From Robertkochia aurantiaca (GTDB lineage: Bacteria; Bacteroidota; Bacteroidia; Flavobacteriales; Flavobacteriaceae): a stretch of DNA of 64,000 nucleotides. Made by a program: the position numbers and the translations under genes. Below the pieces are notes generated by a model. That model did no database searches and was not told the origin of the DNA. It saw only the letters and a list, made by a program, of their open reading frames with translations. The DNA lies in assembly GCF_020166495.1 (NCBI RefSeq), contig NZ_JAINZS010000002.1:434001-498000 (forward strand). The letters run 5' to 3'. Positions 1 through 8,458 of this stretch are shown here, piece after piece (position 1 is the first letter of the stretch; each line of letters starts with the position of its first letter).

Positions 1-1554
1 TAATCCAAGTCTATGAATTCTATCTTGGGATTGTAAAAATCTTGCCGCATTGTAATCTCTATCTACATAAATTGCATAATGACAAACTTTATGTAAGCTA
101 ATACCTTCTGAGCAAGCTGCAGGATTCGCTACTAAGACGCGACAATTATCGTTATTATGAAACTCCTTAATTTTCCATTCCCTGGTTAATTCATCTTCAT
201 CACTTCCCGCTTCAACCCCCCCATGTATATACATAGCACCAAGGTCTGTTAATCTATTAGCAATTAGCTCGACATTCTGTACAAAACCAGACCAAATTAG
301 AACCTTTTTATTCTGCGAGGATAGTTCTCGAGCCTTAGAAACTGCGTAATCAATTTTGACACTATCTCCAAACTCAATAGTTTCTTTCAGTTCTTTACTA
401 AATTCTATATCCTTACTAAGTAAGAGTGAGGGATTACTTGAAATTTGGAGTAATCGCATATAACTTCTGCTTAATTTTCTTAAGAAAGATTTATCTGCTC
501 TTCCTATTTTTAAAGCTTTTCTATATTCTTCGCTTCTTACTAAATTATAAAGTTTTCTTTGCGGTTCTGAGAAAGGGATAGGAGTTAATTTAACCTGTGG
601 TTTTTTCAAACCCAATTCAGGTTTTGTTGTCCTTACATATATTGTTTGAATTAGGTCAGTTACATTATCCATGGTTACGTCACCGTTCTCGGGAAATAAA
701 AATGAAAATTGAGGAATTAAATCACTTTCGGAATTTGGCATTGGCGTTCCAGACATGATTAACTTCCCTACAGGCAGGTGAGATATAGACTGCACCTGTT
801 GACCCGTTTGAGAATAGTAACCACCTTTGATTCGGTGGCTTTCATCTAAAAACATAAAGCACTCATTCTCGTGAAGAAAGCTGGACAGAATATTAGTTAC
901 CAAAATAAACTGCTGATAGCTTATCAAAAACACATCACAAGGTTCCTTCAAGAGTGCCTGTATGTTGCTTTTACCTCCAACGAGCCTGCAAACTTTGACA
1001 GTTCCTTTCCCTAAACACTCTATCAGCTGCTCTTCCCAGGCTGGAAAAGCACTTTTGGGGCTTATCACAATTAATTTGTGATGCCTCTCTCGTTTAAGCC
1101 AATAGAATGAAATAGCTTCCGTTGTTTTTCCAGCTCCCGGTACGGAAAATGTTGCCCCTGACATCAGTCTACTCAAATCAGAGACGTTTCTTTTCTGATG
1201 AGGTTTGAGCTCCCTAAGAAACCCCTTTTTATTCAAAATCTCTTGTATTTCATTTTTAGAAACACCGTCAATTTCATTTACATTTCTAAAAACCTTCCTT
1301 TTTTTTATTGAATCTTTTATTAGAGCCAATGCATTTTCTTCTATTTCTGGTTTTATCTTGTATTTCTTAATTATATAACTCAACGTTTTAAAATTAGAAA
1401 TAAATGAATGCCAAGGCAACAATACATAATTAGCACTAGAGGTGAAATCTTCAGATAATTCAGAAAAAAAAAGACGAATGTGCTGCCAATTCGGTTCCTC
1501 TTTATTAGTGATCTTACAGAGGTGTCCGCTTTTTATATATTCAATTTTAAGCAT
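1..1554 (-). CDS. SNF2-like DEAD/DEAH-box helicase, C-terminus beyond the left edge
   Basis: My translation of the minus strand from the ATG at 1552-1554 stays open to base 1 (518 codons). It shows superfamily 2 motifs in order: Walker A GAGKT near residue 140, DESH (motif II, typical of SNF2 proteins) near 236, SGTPMPN (motif III) near 268, and QDRIHRLG (motif VI) close to the edge. It should be an ATP-dependent DNA translocase or remodeller. The start overlaps the stop of the upstream ParB-like gene by 8 bases (ATGCTTAA), so the two are probably translationally coupled. It is the last visible gene of an operon with a methyltransferase and a BglII-like protein, which suggests a role in defence. 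The exact subfamily is not resolved. Confidence 0.85.
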   Translation of the reverse strand, partial: MLKIEYIKSGHLCKITNKEEPNWQHIRLFFSELSEDFTSSANYVLLPWHSFISNFKTLSYIIKKYKIKPEIEENALALIKDSIKKRKVFRNVNEIDGVSKNEIQEILNKKGFLRELKPHQKRNVSDLSRLMSGATFSVPGAGKTTEAISFYWLKRERHHKLIVISPKSAFPAWEEQLIECLGKGTVKVCRLVGGKSNIQALLKEPCDVFLISYQQFILVTNILSSFLHENECFMFLDESHRIKGGYYSQTGQQVQSISHLPVGKLIMSGTPMPNSESDLIPQFSFLFPENGDVTMDNVTDLIQTIYVRTTKPELGLKKPQVKLTPIPFSEPQRKLYNLVRSEEYRKALKIGRADKSFLRKLSRSYMRLLQISSNPSLLLSKDIEFSKELKETIEFGDSVKIDYAVSKARELSSQNKKVLIWSGFVQNVELIANRLTDLGAMYIHGGVEAGSDEDELTREWKIKEFHNNDNCRVLVANPAACSEGISLHKVCHYAIYVDRDYNAARFLQSQDRIHRLGL

Positions 1555-2830
1555 TTAGCCAATGTCTTAGTTTAGCTATTACACTTTCAATATTATCTAA
1601 TTGATCGCTAATGCCATTCTTCTTAGTTTCAGACCCGGCAATATTATATGCATCCCTCAATTCCTTATGTGCCTTCTGAACCTTTTTCAATACTGCATGT
1701 TTTCTCTTCTTTTCTTCCTCTGATGATTTATGCTCGTTGACCTTATCCAGAACAATTGCAAACACCGCTTCTTCATGAGACTGATTTTCAATTAATTCTA
1801 GAATTTCATCATTATTATCTCCTTCTTCATCAAATAAAGAAAACATGTCATCTTCTTTGTCAGATAGTTCCTTTGAGTCCAAACTATGAGATAATTCCTC
1901 ATAAATCTCTCCTTGAATCTCATCCATTACTTGCTGGATTAATGGGATGTTTTTATACATCCTATCGCTAATCTCATCTTGCTTTTTCAATGCGATAAAA
2001 GATAATTTTTGGAAAATATCCTTTTTTGCTGGATCATTTGTAAATTTTTTTCTAGACCTAAGTATCTCCTTAAAAGCATATTCATCTTTTTCAATTTGAT
2101 CATAGGCTTTAGGCTTACCAATAAACTCTAGGTATTCTCGAGCGACATAAAGTTTATTAAGCAAGTCTTGTATTTGACTTTTTTTGACATTAGTCTTATT
2201 TGCAAGATCAGAAATTTCATAATTATGCTTACTTAGACGTCTTTCGAAGCCTAAAGCCCTATTTGTCCAAGTAAATTCATCTTGTATGTCCGGTTGTTGT
2301 TCAAAATAATCTTCAACATACTCTATTTCCTCTTCGGTCATTTTCGGAAGAATAACCACTCTTACCCTTTTGAAGTGTCCATATTTCTTGTTGCCGTCTT
2401 CATGATTGTAATATAACTCTCTAAAAGTGCACAACCTTCTATTCCCGGAAATAACGAATCCATCTTCAGTAAGTACCAAAGGATATGTTTGAATGTTTTT
2501 GCTTTCTTTGAAATAGTCCAAAAGCCCCTTCCGTTGAATTAAATTTTTAAGCAAACCGTGTTGTATTTCTTGAAGCTGATCTGACAAAATATCCTTTTCA
2601 AAGTAATCTTCATCTAAGGAGTTTGCAGAAACGTATTGCTCTTGTAAAGCTATAGTCCTGGTATTACTTAAACGATAACGTGGTAAATCAATAGGTACCT
2701 CGTAAACATCCCATAAAACTGCCTTACCACCTATAGGTACATGTGATTTATCTTGACTTTCTTGCTTTTTATTATCGAATAGATCTTTAAAATAATCTTT
2801 AATCTTGGGATGTGGGTAACCTAGCTGCAT
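1547..2830 (-). CDS. ParB/Spo0J N-terminal-domain-like protein
   Basis: This 427-residue protein has a ParB-like N-terminal half. The signature is an IxGNRRLxxFREL segment around residues 125-140, the GNRR box that in ParB and Srx-like folds binds nucleotide. A helix-turn-helix-like stretch (residues ~206-228, ISDLANKTNVKKSQIQDLL) follows, then a long charged, probably helical C-terminal half rich in Glu and Lys. Chromosome-partitioning ParB lies beside parA, and none is seen here. The gene lies 5 bases after the BglII-like gene and overlaps the helicase start, so it is inferred to be a DNA-sliding or specificity component of that operon. No experimentally known counterpart is recognised. Confidence 0.75.
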   Translation of the reverse strand: MQLGYPHPKIKDYFKDLFDNKKQESQDKSHVPIGGKAVLWDVYEVPIDLPRYRLSNTRTIALQEQYVSANSLDEDYFEKDILSDQLQEIQHGLLKNLIQRKGLLDYFKESKNIQTYPLVLTEDGFVISGNRRLCTFRELYYNHEDGNKKYGHFKRVRVVILPKMTEEEIEYVEDYFEQQPDIQDEFTWTNRALGFERRLSKHNYEISDLANKTNVKKSQIQDLLNKLYVAREYLEFIGKPKAYDQIEKDEYAFKEILRSRKKFTNDPAKKDIFQKLSFIALKKQDEISDRMYKNIPLIQQVMDEIQGEIYEELSHSLDSKELSDKEDDMFSLFDEEGDNNDEILELIENQSHEEAVFAIVLDKVNEHKSSEEEKKRKHAVLKKVQKAHKELRDAYNIAGSETKKNGISDQLDNIESVIAKLRHWLNA

Positions 2831-2835
2831 AAATT

Positions 2836-3291
2836 TTATCTTAATCCGATTACTATAATTGGTGTAGTTATTACTTTATTAAAAACTTCTAATTCATGCG
2901 TGAAACGATCAAAATTGGCAATGTTGGATCCCATTATCTTCGCCGCATACTTGGAAGGTAAAATATAAAACGCTCCTTTCAATTTCCCCTTTTTATATAA
3001 ATACTCAAGCTTTATCAAATCCGCATAAAATCGACTCATGTTTCCTGTTTGCAAACAGAGCCCGTATTCCTTGTTCATTGAGGTTATATTAATTCTTGTA
3101 TTAGAATCCAATTCCACTTTTTCAGACCACCCTAGTTGAACTATTTCCTCCTTTATAACTTTTCTCAAATTACGAGAACAGCCATTATATATTGGAAATT
3201 CCAATTTTATTAAAGATTCAATAATACCTTTATAGAGTTCGCTAGGTATGTCATCCTCCGAACAATTATGCCAATATTCTTCTAATCTCAT
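2836..3291 (-). CDS. BglII/BstYI-like restriction endonuclease-fold protein
   Basis: This 151-residue protein resembles the C-terminal part of BglII-type type II endonucleases. It has a QxGNMSRFYADLIKLE block at residues ~81-96, then GAFYILPSKYAAKIMGSNIA and a terminal PIIVIGL strand. Its start overlaps the methyltransferase stop by 4 bases (ATGA), the usual arrangement of a type II pair. In remembered BglII relatives the active site is D-x8-E-x-Q. Here the aligned positions read Thr, Cys and Gln (T...CLQ), so the catalytic acids appear to be missing. It is also shorter than R.BglII (about 220 residues). It may be inactive or act as a DNA-recognition subunit. The assignment rests on motif resemblance only. 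Confidence 0.65.
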   Translation of the reverse strand: MRLEEYWHNCSEDDIPSELYKGIIESLIKLEFPIYNGCSRNLRKVIKEEIVQLGWSEKVELDSNTRINITSMNKEYGLCLQTGNMSRFYADLIKLEYLYKKGKLKGAFYILPSKYAAKIMGSNIANFDRFTHELEVFNKVITTPIIVIGLR

Positions 3292-4193
3292 TTTATTGAA
3301 GGCTTATTATTATTTGTAGTTTTCGGTTGTTTAGAGAGCTTAGACTTTCTATAATCGTATACCGGTTTATTAAGTGGTCTAACTTTTAATTCACCGCTCT
3401 CAAAAGCCGATATTCTTTTTTCTCCCTCACGCACGTATTTCTTATACTTTTCAATGCCAATACTTTTCCTATTATTTTTCAATGCTGCAATCATCGTCGA
3501 CCCCACACCCGCAAACGGATCCAAAACCCAATCACCTGGGTTAGTCATTGATAAAACACACCTTTCCACTAGCTCAACGGGGTATTGACAAGGGTGGTCC
3601 GTTTTTTCCACATGATTAGCTTTCACATTTGGAATATCCCATATTTCTTTTTCCCAATCGCTTAATACCACCTCCCATAAATCACTCGGGTTTTTGCCCT
3701 TAGGGTTCCCGGAAATCTGACCCTTCTTAGGTCCTTTAAAATGTTTTTTAGCGGGATACCTAGAAGGTACTCTAACGTCATCCAAATTGAAAGTGTAGTC
3801 ATCTCCTTTCGTAAACCAAAGTATAGTTTCATAGCGACCCGAAAATCTCTTTGAAGAATGAAGCCCGTGCCTAAAATGCCAGATAATTCTATTCTTTAAT
3901 TTTAATCCTAGTTCTTTGAAAATATCATAATAAAAAATATCCAAAGGATAAACTTCCTTGGCTTGGACATAATTTCCCACCTGCCAACAAATACTTCCAT
4001 TTGGATGTAATACTCTGACTAATTCTTTAATTATTGCTTTTTGCTTTTTTAAATAGTCTTGAATTGATTCTCTTACCTCATATTCTTTTCCAACATTGTA
4101 AGGAGGGGATGTAATAATCAGTTTAAATTTTCCACTCTCCAGCTTTTTTAATTCCTTGCTTGAGTCACCATGTATATATGAGTATTCCTCCAT
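3288..4193 (-). CDS. DNA methyltransferase, SPPY type (probable N4-cytosine), beta class
   Basis: Motif IV SPPY at residues 29-32 comes before the S-adenosylmethionine-binding motif I (DPFAGVGST, near residue 225), the order of beta-class amino-methyltransferases. SPPY is most common in N4-cytosine enzymes, though some N6-adenine enzymes share it. The intervening region is the likely target-recognition part. The 301-residue length fits the family. It opens a four-gene minus-strand operon (methyltransferase, BglII-like protein, ParB-like protein, SNF2 helicase) and would protect host DNA from the partner activity. The recognition sequence cannot be read from the protein. Confidence 0.9.
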   Translation of the reverse strand: MEEYSYIHGDSSKELKKLESGKFKLIITSPPYNVGKEYEVRESIQDYLKKQKAIIKELVRVLHPNGSICWQVGNYVQAKEVYPLDIFYYDIFKELGLKLKNRIIWHFRHGLHSSKRFSGRYETILWFTKGDDYTFNLDDVRVPSRYPAKKHFKGPKKGQISGNPKGKNPSDLWEVVLSDWEKEIWDIPNVKANHVEKTDHPCQYPVELVERCVLSMTNPGDWVLDPFAGVGSTMIAALKNNRKSIGIEKYKKYVREGEKRISAFESGELKVRPLNKPVYDYRKSKLSKQPKTTNNNKPSIK

Positions 4194-4478
4194 AAATTCA
4201 ATTTACTTTTAGACTGATTCTTTTGCTTTCCTTCGAGTCAAAATAAGCTTTAAAAAAAATAGGATCAACTCCAGAAAACAAATGATTATATTTTTTGCGT
4301 AAATCTAAGAAATAATAAAATCAAGGCACTATTTCTTCTAAAGGTGTTTGTTACGGTGGCCTTCATCTTCATTTAGGCTAGCAATTAATTCAAAAACAGA
4401 GCATTTAATTCTTGACTGTTAAAACTCGCAGTTAGAAGGTTTTAAAACAACAGAAACGCATAAAAGCATTTATAGTGC

Positions 4479-5369
4479 TCAGATTTTTCCTTCGTTTTTA
4501 TTCTTATATGCCGAAGGCTCGAAAATATCTAGCAACTTTTTTTGTTTTATATCGTTCGTGGGCATATTCTTTAGAATCGCATATTCTTCAACTAGGGGCT
4601 TGAATTTATCTTTGCCATTATCGCTCAAGCAGTTATAGAACAACAACAATAATTCATAATCCGAAAGCTGAGCTCTGACAATTGATGTATAGCGATACCT
4701 TTGGATATAATTACATAAATCATACTTCTCTTTGTTTTCAGGAATGGTTAAATCCAAATTTAATTCGGTAGAAGAAACAAACTCTGTTTCATGTATCATT
4801 TTAAAAATTCTATAAAGATTTCGAAAATAGTGCCCGAAATCAGTTTTGCTTTTCTCATAGAATCTCAAATAAAGTTTGTTAGCATCTATATCTTCTTTAA
4901 TTTCTCGATTTAAGTTATTAAATTTATCCTGAAAAACATCTCTCCCCTTCACTGTTCTTGTTTTGTCAGTGAAAGGATCTGCAGGAATAAGTTTTTTTTC
5001 ATAATCTATATCGTTTACGATTTGATTATGCAGTTCTAATAAATTGAAAAAAGTATTCTCAAATCTTTGTGTTTTAAGAGTTTTATTTTGAATGATGAAT
5101 TCTGCTCTTGTTTCTTGTAACTCCTTTCTTTGATAGCCCAACTCTTTTTTTTGTAGTAGAATTGTGAGAATAATCCCTGCAAATGCCAATCCAGAAAATA
5201 ATGCATTTACGGTTCCAAACATATCTCCTAAAGTTCCTCGTTCATTTGCAGGCATATCTTTCAACTCATAATAAGTATACAACCATAATCCGAGAATAAG
5301 TAGTACAGCTAAAATTCCGATAAAATAAATTCCTAAGTCTTTTTTTGTTTCTATTTCTTTAATATTCAT
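4479..5369 (-). CDS. AbiC-like putative phage abortive-infection membrane protein
   Basis: This 296-residue protein has two N-terminal membrane segments (residues ~12-32 and ~48-68), a short coiled-coil-like stretch (KKELGYQRKELQETRAEF), and the core QRFENTFFNLLELHNQIV typical of the putative AbiC family (putAbiC, PF16872). Later blocks YFRNLYRIFKMIHE and YRYTSIVRAQLSDYELLLLF also fit. Members are proposed to cause abortive infection after sensing phage, with the soluble part in the cytoplasm. It stands alone, with 285 bases to the methyltransferase start and 161 bases to the DGQHR gene stop. Family assignment is from motif memory. Confidence 0.75.
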   Translation of the reverse strand: MNIKEIETKKDLGIYFIGILAVLLILGLWLYTYYELKDMPANERGTLGDMFGTVNALFSGLAFAGIILTILLQKKELGYQRKELQETRAEFIIQNKTLKTQRFENTFFNLLELHNQIVNDIDYEKKLIPADPFTDKTRTVKGRDVFQDKFNNLNREIKEDIDANKLYLRFYEKSKTDFGHYFRNLYRIFKMIHETEFVSSTELNLDLTIPENKEKYDLCNYIQRYRYTSIVRAQLSDYELLLLFYNCLSDNGKDKFKPLVEEYAILKNMPTNDIKQKKLLDIFEPSAYKNKNEGKI

Positions 5370-5530
5370 GTTAGACAGTTCAGCTTTTTCATTACTTCTG
5401 ATTCATGATGTATTTTGTTGGATTCTAATTTAGCTCTGGCTTATATCTCTTTCAAAAGTTCAGGGGCCGCTTTGAATCGAATCCTTTATTTACAATTTTA
5501 ATCCTAAAGAATATTCTAAAGCTTGTCGTA

Positions 5531-6628
5531 TCAAGCTATGAATTTTACGTCACTTTTAATCAAAGTTTTTTTCATTTCATAATATAATTCATTCGAGGCT
5601 TTATAACCGGAAGCCCCATAATTTTCACTTGTTATCGTTCCGTTCATCTCAGACAATGGGCTAAGAATATTAAAAAAGAATAAATAAGATAAATCAGCAT
5701 TTTCAAAACCGTTTTTTGAAACATCTTTGAAAATTTTAATCATTGCGGTATAACCAGTTGTTTTGTTCAATAAAGATTTTTTATTCAACCAATCTTTGTC
5801 CAGAATCACTTTTAAAGATTTGAAATAGTTAAATAGAATTTTATATGTAGAATTCAAGTCTTTTCTTTTGTACAAATCCCAAAACAAATATCTGTCTGCC
5901 TTATAATCAAAGTCAGAAAAAGTTGGGAATTCTTTTTCGTTTATCATTAATTCATTACGAATTAAATAATAATCCTTCTCTGGGTAAGTAATTTCCAATA
6001 GTGGTTTAACAAAAGCAGACAATGAGATAATGCCATCTGTTTTCGCACCTAACATTTTAATGTTATTATACCAAGGTGATTCTTTATCATAATTAAATGA
6101 TTGAGCTATTTCAATCATCATCTTTTTTGGAGTATAAACTTTACTGTTTAATTCTAAATTAAGATTTAATGAAGGGTCTACTTTGGTTTGTTGGGAATTA
6201 ATAGTCGAAAATATATTCGCTTGCTGATCAATTCTTAAATCTTTAAATATTGCTATTAAAAGTTCAAAATTGTCCAAGTCAATTTCCCTAAAACCCTCCA
6301 CTCTATGTTGACCATCAATTATGGTAAATGTATTGTCGTCAATTGTCAATTCTAACTCAGATTCACTTTCATTAACTATAAATTTTTGTGTCGTATTAAC
6401 AATTATAGAATTGGGAAATGTAGCATCAATTGAAGAAAGGTAATTTTGAATTTGAATTACCTTGTCTTTCTTCAATTCACGTTGTATACCTAAGACTTCC
6501 TCATCTTCTTCAATACGTCTTCTGTCAACAATAGACATTGCAAGTAAATCGCTAGGCTTTATTTTTGAAACATAAATCGTACCTATGGATTGATGCAACT
6601 TTAATATGCTTAATTTTAATGTTCTCAT
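5531..6628 (-). CDS. DGQHR-domain (DndB-like) protein
   Basis: A clear IIDGQHRVEGF motif near residues 102-112 places this 365-residue protein in the DGQHR group, which includes DndB, the regulator of DNA phosphorothioation. The following block (AIFKDLRIDQQANIFSTIN, residues ~130-148) is also characteristic: bacterial members have FxxIN after a Q-rich helix. No dndA or dndCDE genes are visible, so a DndB role is not implied. The stop is 160 bases before the AbiC-like gene. The start overlaps the stop of the membrane-protein gene by 4 bases (ATGA), so the pair is probably one functional unit. Its target is unknown. Confidence 0.8.
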   Translation of the reverse strand: MRTLKLSILKLHQSIGTIYVSKIKPSDLLAMSIVDRRRIEEDEEVLGIQRELKKDKVIQIQNYLSSIDATFPNSIIVNTTQKFIVNESESELELTIDDNTFTIIDGQHRVEGFREIDLDNFELLIAIFKDLRIDQQANIFSTINSQQTKVDPSLNLNLELNSKVYTPKKMMIEIAQSFNYDKESPWYNNIKMLGAKTDGIISLSAFVKPLLEITYPEKDYYLIRNELMINEKEFPTFSDFDYKADRYLFWDLYKRKDLNSTYKILFNYFKSLKVILDKDWLNKKSLLNKTTGYTAMIKIFKDVSKNGFENADLSYLFFFNILSPLSEMNGTITSENYGASGYKASNELYYEMKKTLIKSDVKFIA

Positions 6629-7122
6629 AATTTGATAGATTTTCCTCCAATCGTAGTTTCCTTTGTTTCTTTTCCTCTATTTGCTCTTGCTTTACTTTCA
6701 GCCTCAACTTCATCATATTTGCTTATAAGCCCAAACAAAATTGACAAACAAAAAGTAGCGATTGCTCCGGATTTGTAGATGTCCAATGAGAATATGGGTG
6801 TTTGCTTTTCGATTTGAGCAATTGAGAATGAAAATAAGACAACAACTATTATTAAAGTTACAATATTCAGGGCTTTAGTAATTTCTCTATTATTGTTAAT
6901 TAAATAGACTAAAGAAGTTATGAAACAAGCGTTTGTAACTAAAACTATGTTTATAATATTTAAGTCCAATGAAAAATTATCTCCTCGAATTCCATAAATA
7001 ATTAAAACATTTATGATCGGAATAATATAAGATATTATCATCCAAACAGATGTCTTTCTTAAGGTTGCAGGAACATTTAAAACAAAAGTTTTAGTTGATT
7101 CCCAAGCTTTTTTGCAATCCAT
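6625..7122 (-). CDS. small multi-pass membrane protein paired with the DGQHR gene
   Basis: This 165-residue protein has about four hydrophobic segments (residues ~27-45, 54-73, 83-102 and ~118-137) and a charged cytoplasmic-looking tail rich in Glu, Lys and Arg (YDEVEAESKARANRGKETK). I do not recognise a family. It is the first gene of a two-gene minus-strand unit and overlaps the DGQHR gene by 4 bases. In defence islands a small membrane protein beside a DNA-sensing or nucleotide-handling protein is often the effector, but that is inference. The region is AT-rich like the rest of the island. Confidence 0.7.
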   Translation of the reverse strand: MDCKKAWESTKTFVLNVPATLRKTSVWMIISYIIPIINVLIIYGIRGDNFSLDLNIINIVLVTNACFITSLVYLINNNREITKALNIVTLIIVVVLFSFSIAQIEKQTPIFSLDIYKSGAIATFCLSILFGLISKYDEVEAESKARANRGKETKETTIGGKSIKL

Positions 7123-8458
7123 GTTCTATTATTTGTTATTTGTCAAATAGTGATTAGATGCCAGATGAATGATCCGGGGCTTCGGGATTTACCTTTATCG
7201 TGGACTAGTGGAGGGGAGTACTTGGAAAATCTCTTTGATATTATTCGATAATCATTAATTAAATACATTCTAAATGAAGTTTAAAAAAAGCAATTATGGC
7301 TTATACACAATGAGTTCATATTTTACTATGGACTTCGTTCAGTTTTCCATTGTAAATTTGAAGTCATTTATAAAAGATGACTTTTTATATTTTCTTTTAA
7401 AAATTTTAGAAACTCACATAATTGCCACATGTCTTTTGTTATTTTTTAATAATTTTTTCTACACAGTCTTTCGAGTTAATGGTCAAGTGTACTCTTTAGA
7501 CAGAAAATGGATTTAAAACTCTAATCAACTTGTTGTTCACATAGGCCATCATATTTACCTCTTTTTGCAATATTAACTAATTTACGTAAAATGTAAGAAA
7601 GCTACTCGTAATATCAATTTACAATTGATTTTTAAATATGAATTTGAACAATTATTAAATACCCTTAGTTAATAACTATGAATTAGAAAGGAACGGTGTT
7701 TTATTAAATCTGCATGTTTGATTACGAAATGATATTCTCAAATACCAAGTGTTTTCATGCATGCAGTTTAAATTTGATTATTCAGCATTCCTCTAGAGAT
7801 CGAGATACTTAACTTTTGTGAACTATGGGCTACAACAATAATTCCTTAAGTAATAATTAAAAGATATAGAAATTTACTATCGGGGAAGAGCTTCGATCGT
7901 CCAAATTAAAATCATTGTCACTTTTGACAATCTCCCTCCTGTTTAATCACTAATACAAAACACCTCATAAACTAAACCGAAAGGTTCTTCATGAATTGAA
8001 ATAATTAAATTATCATATTTCAATTACGAATCGTAACTGGATTCAAAAGAAACTTTGGGTAGCCAAGTAAATAAAGGTCTTAGGAGGTTAAGAATTAATT
8101 TTTGCTCGCTATTTGCTCGATCACTTTCCCAAAATAAAAATGTATTACCAAAAAATTCAATAGTAAATTCCAAGTTATTTACCCCCATAGGGTACTTTAA
8201 ATCCGTTTTCCTTTGCAAGTATTAATACGTCCAGCCTGGGAGAACCCCACCCCTATTTGCATGTAGATTAAAATCTATAGTGATACTTGAAAATTGAATT
8301 ACACGGCAAGGTTTGTATCTATTTAAATACCGGTTCAATGAAAGTCAATTGCATGAAAATACAAAAATAATAAATGGCCTGCCAGTTTCATTTTCAGGAT
8401 ACCGCACGTAAATTTCTGACTCACTCTTCATATAGAAACCAAATAAATTCGAACCGAT
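7123..8458. other. 1.3-kb AT-rich stretch with no convincing gene
   Basis: This spacer separates the minus-strand defence genes from the plus-strand replication genes of the mobile element. It has only short open frames. An 80-codon frame at 7274-7516 (+) is hydrophobic and AT-driven. A 64-codon frame at 8024-8218 (-) has a more protein-like composition and could be a remnant. Neither has a recognisable family or strong start signals. It may hold divergent promoters, an attachment or origin region, or decayed genes. I see no tRNA, clear repeat array or strong terminator in it. Confidence 0.5.

Noticed and set aside
1-4193. Reading the four-gene operon as DISARM, BREX or a Dnd system
   Set aside because: The hallmark genes (drmB, pglZ, brxC, dndCDE) are not visible; only single domains are shared.
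7274-7516. 80-codon plus-strand frame as a membrane protein gene
   Set aside because: Hydrophobicity follows from extreme AT content; no family, start signal or neighbour supports it.
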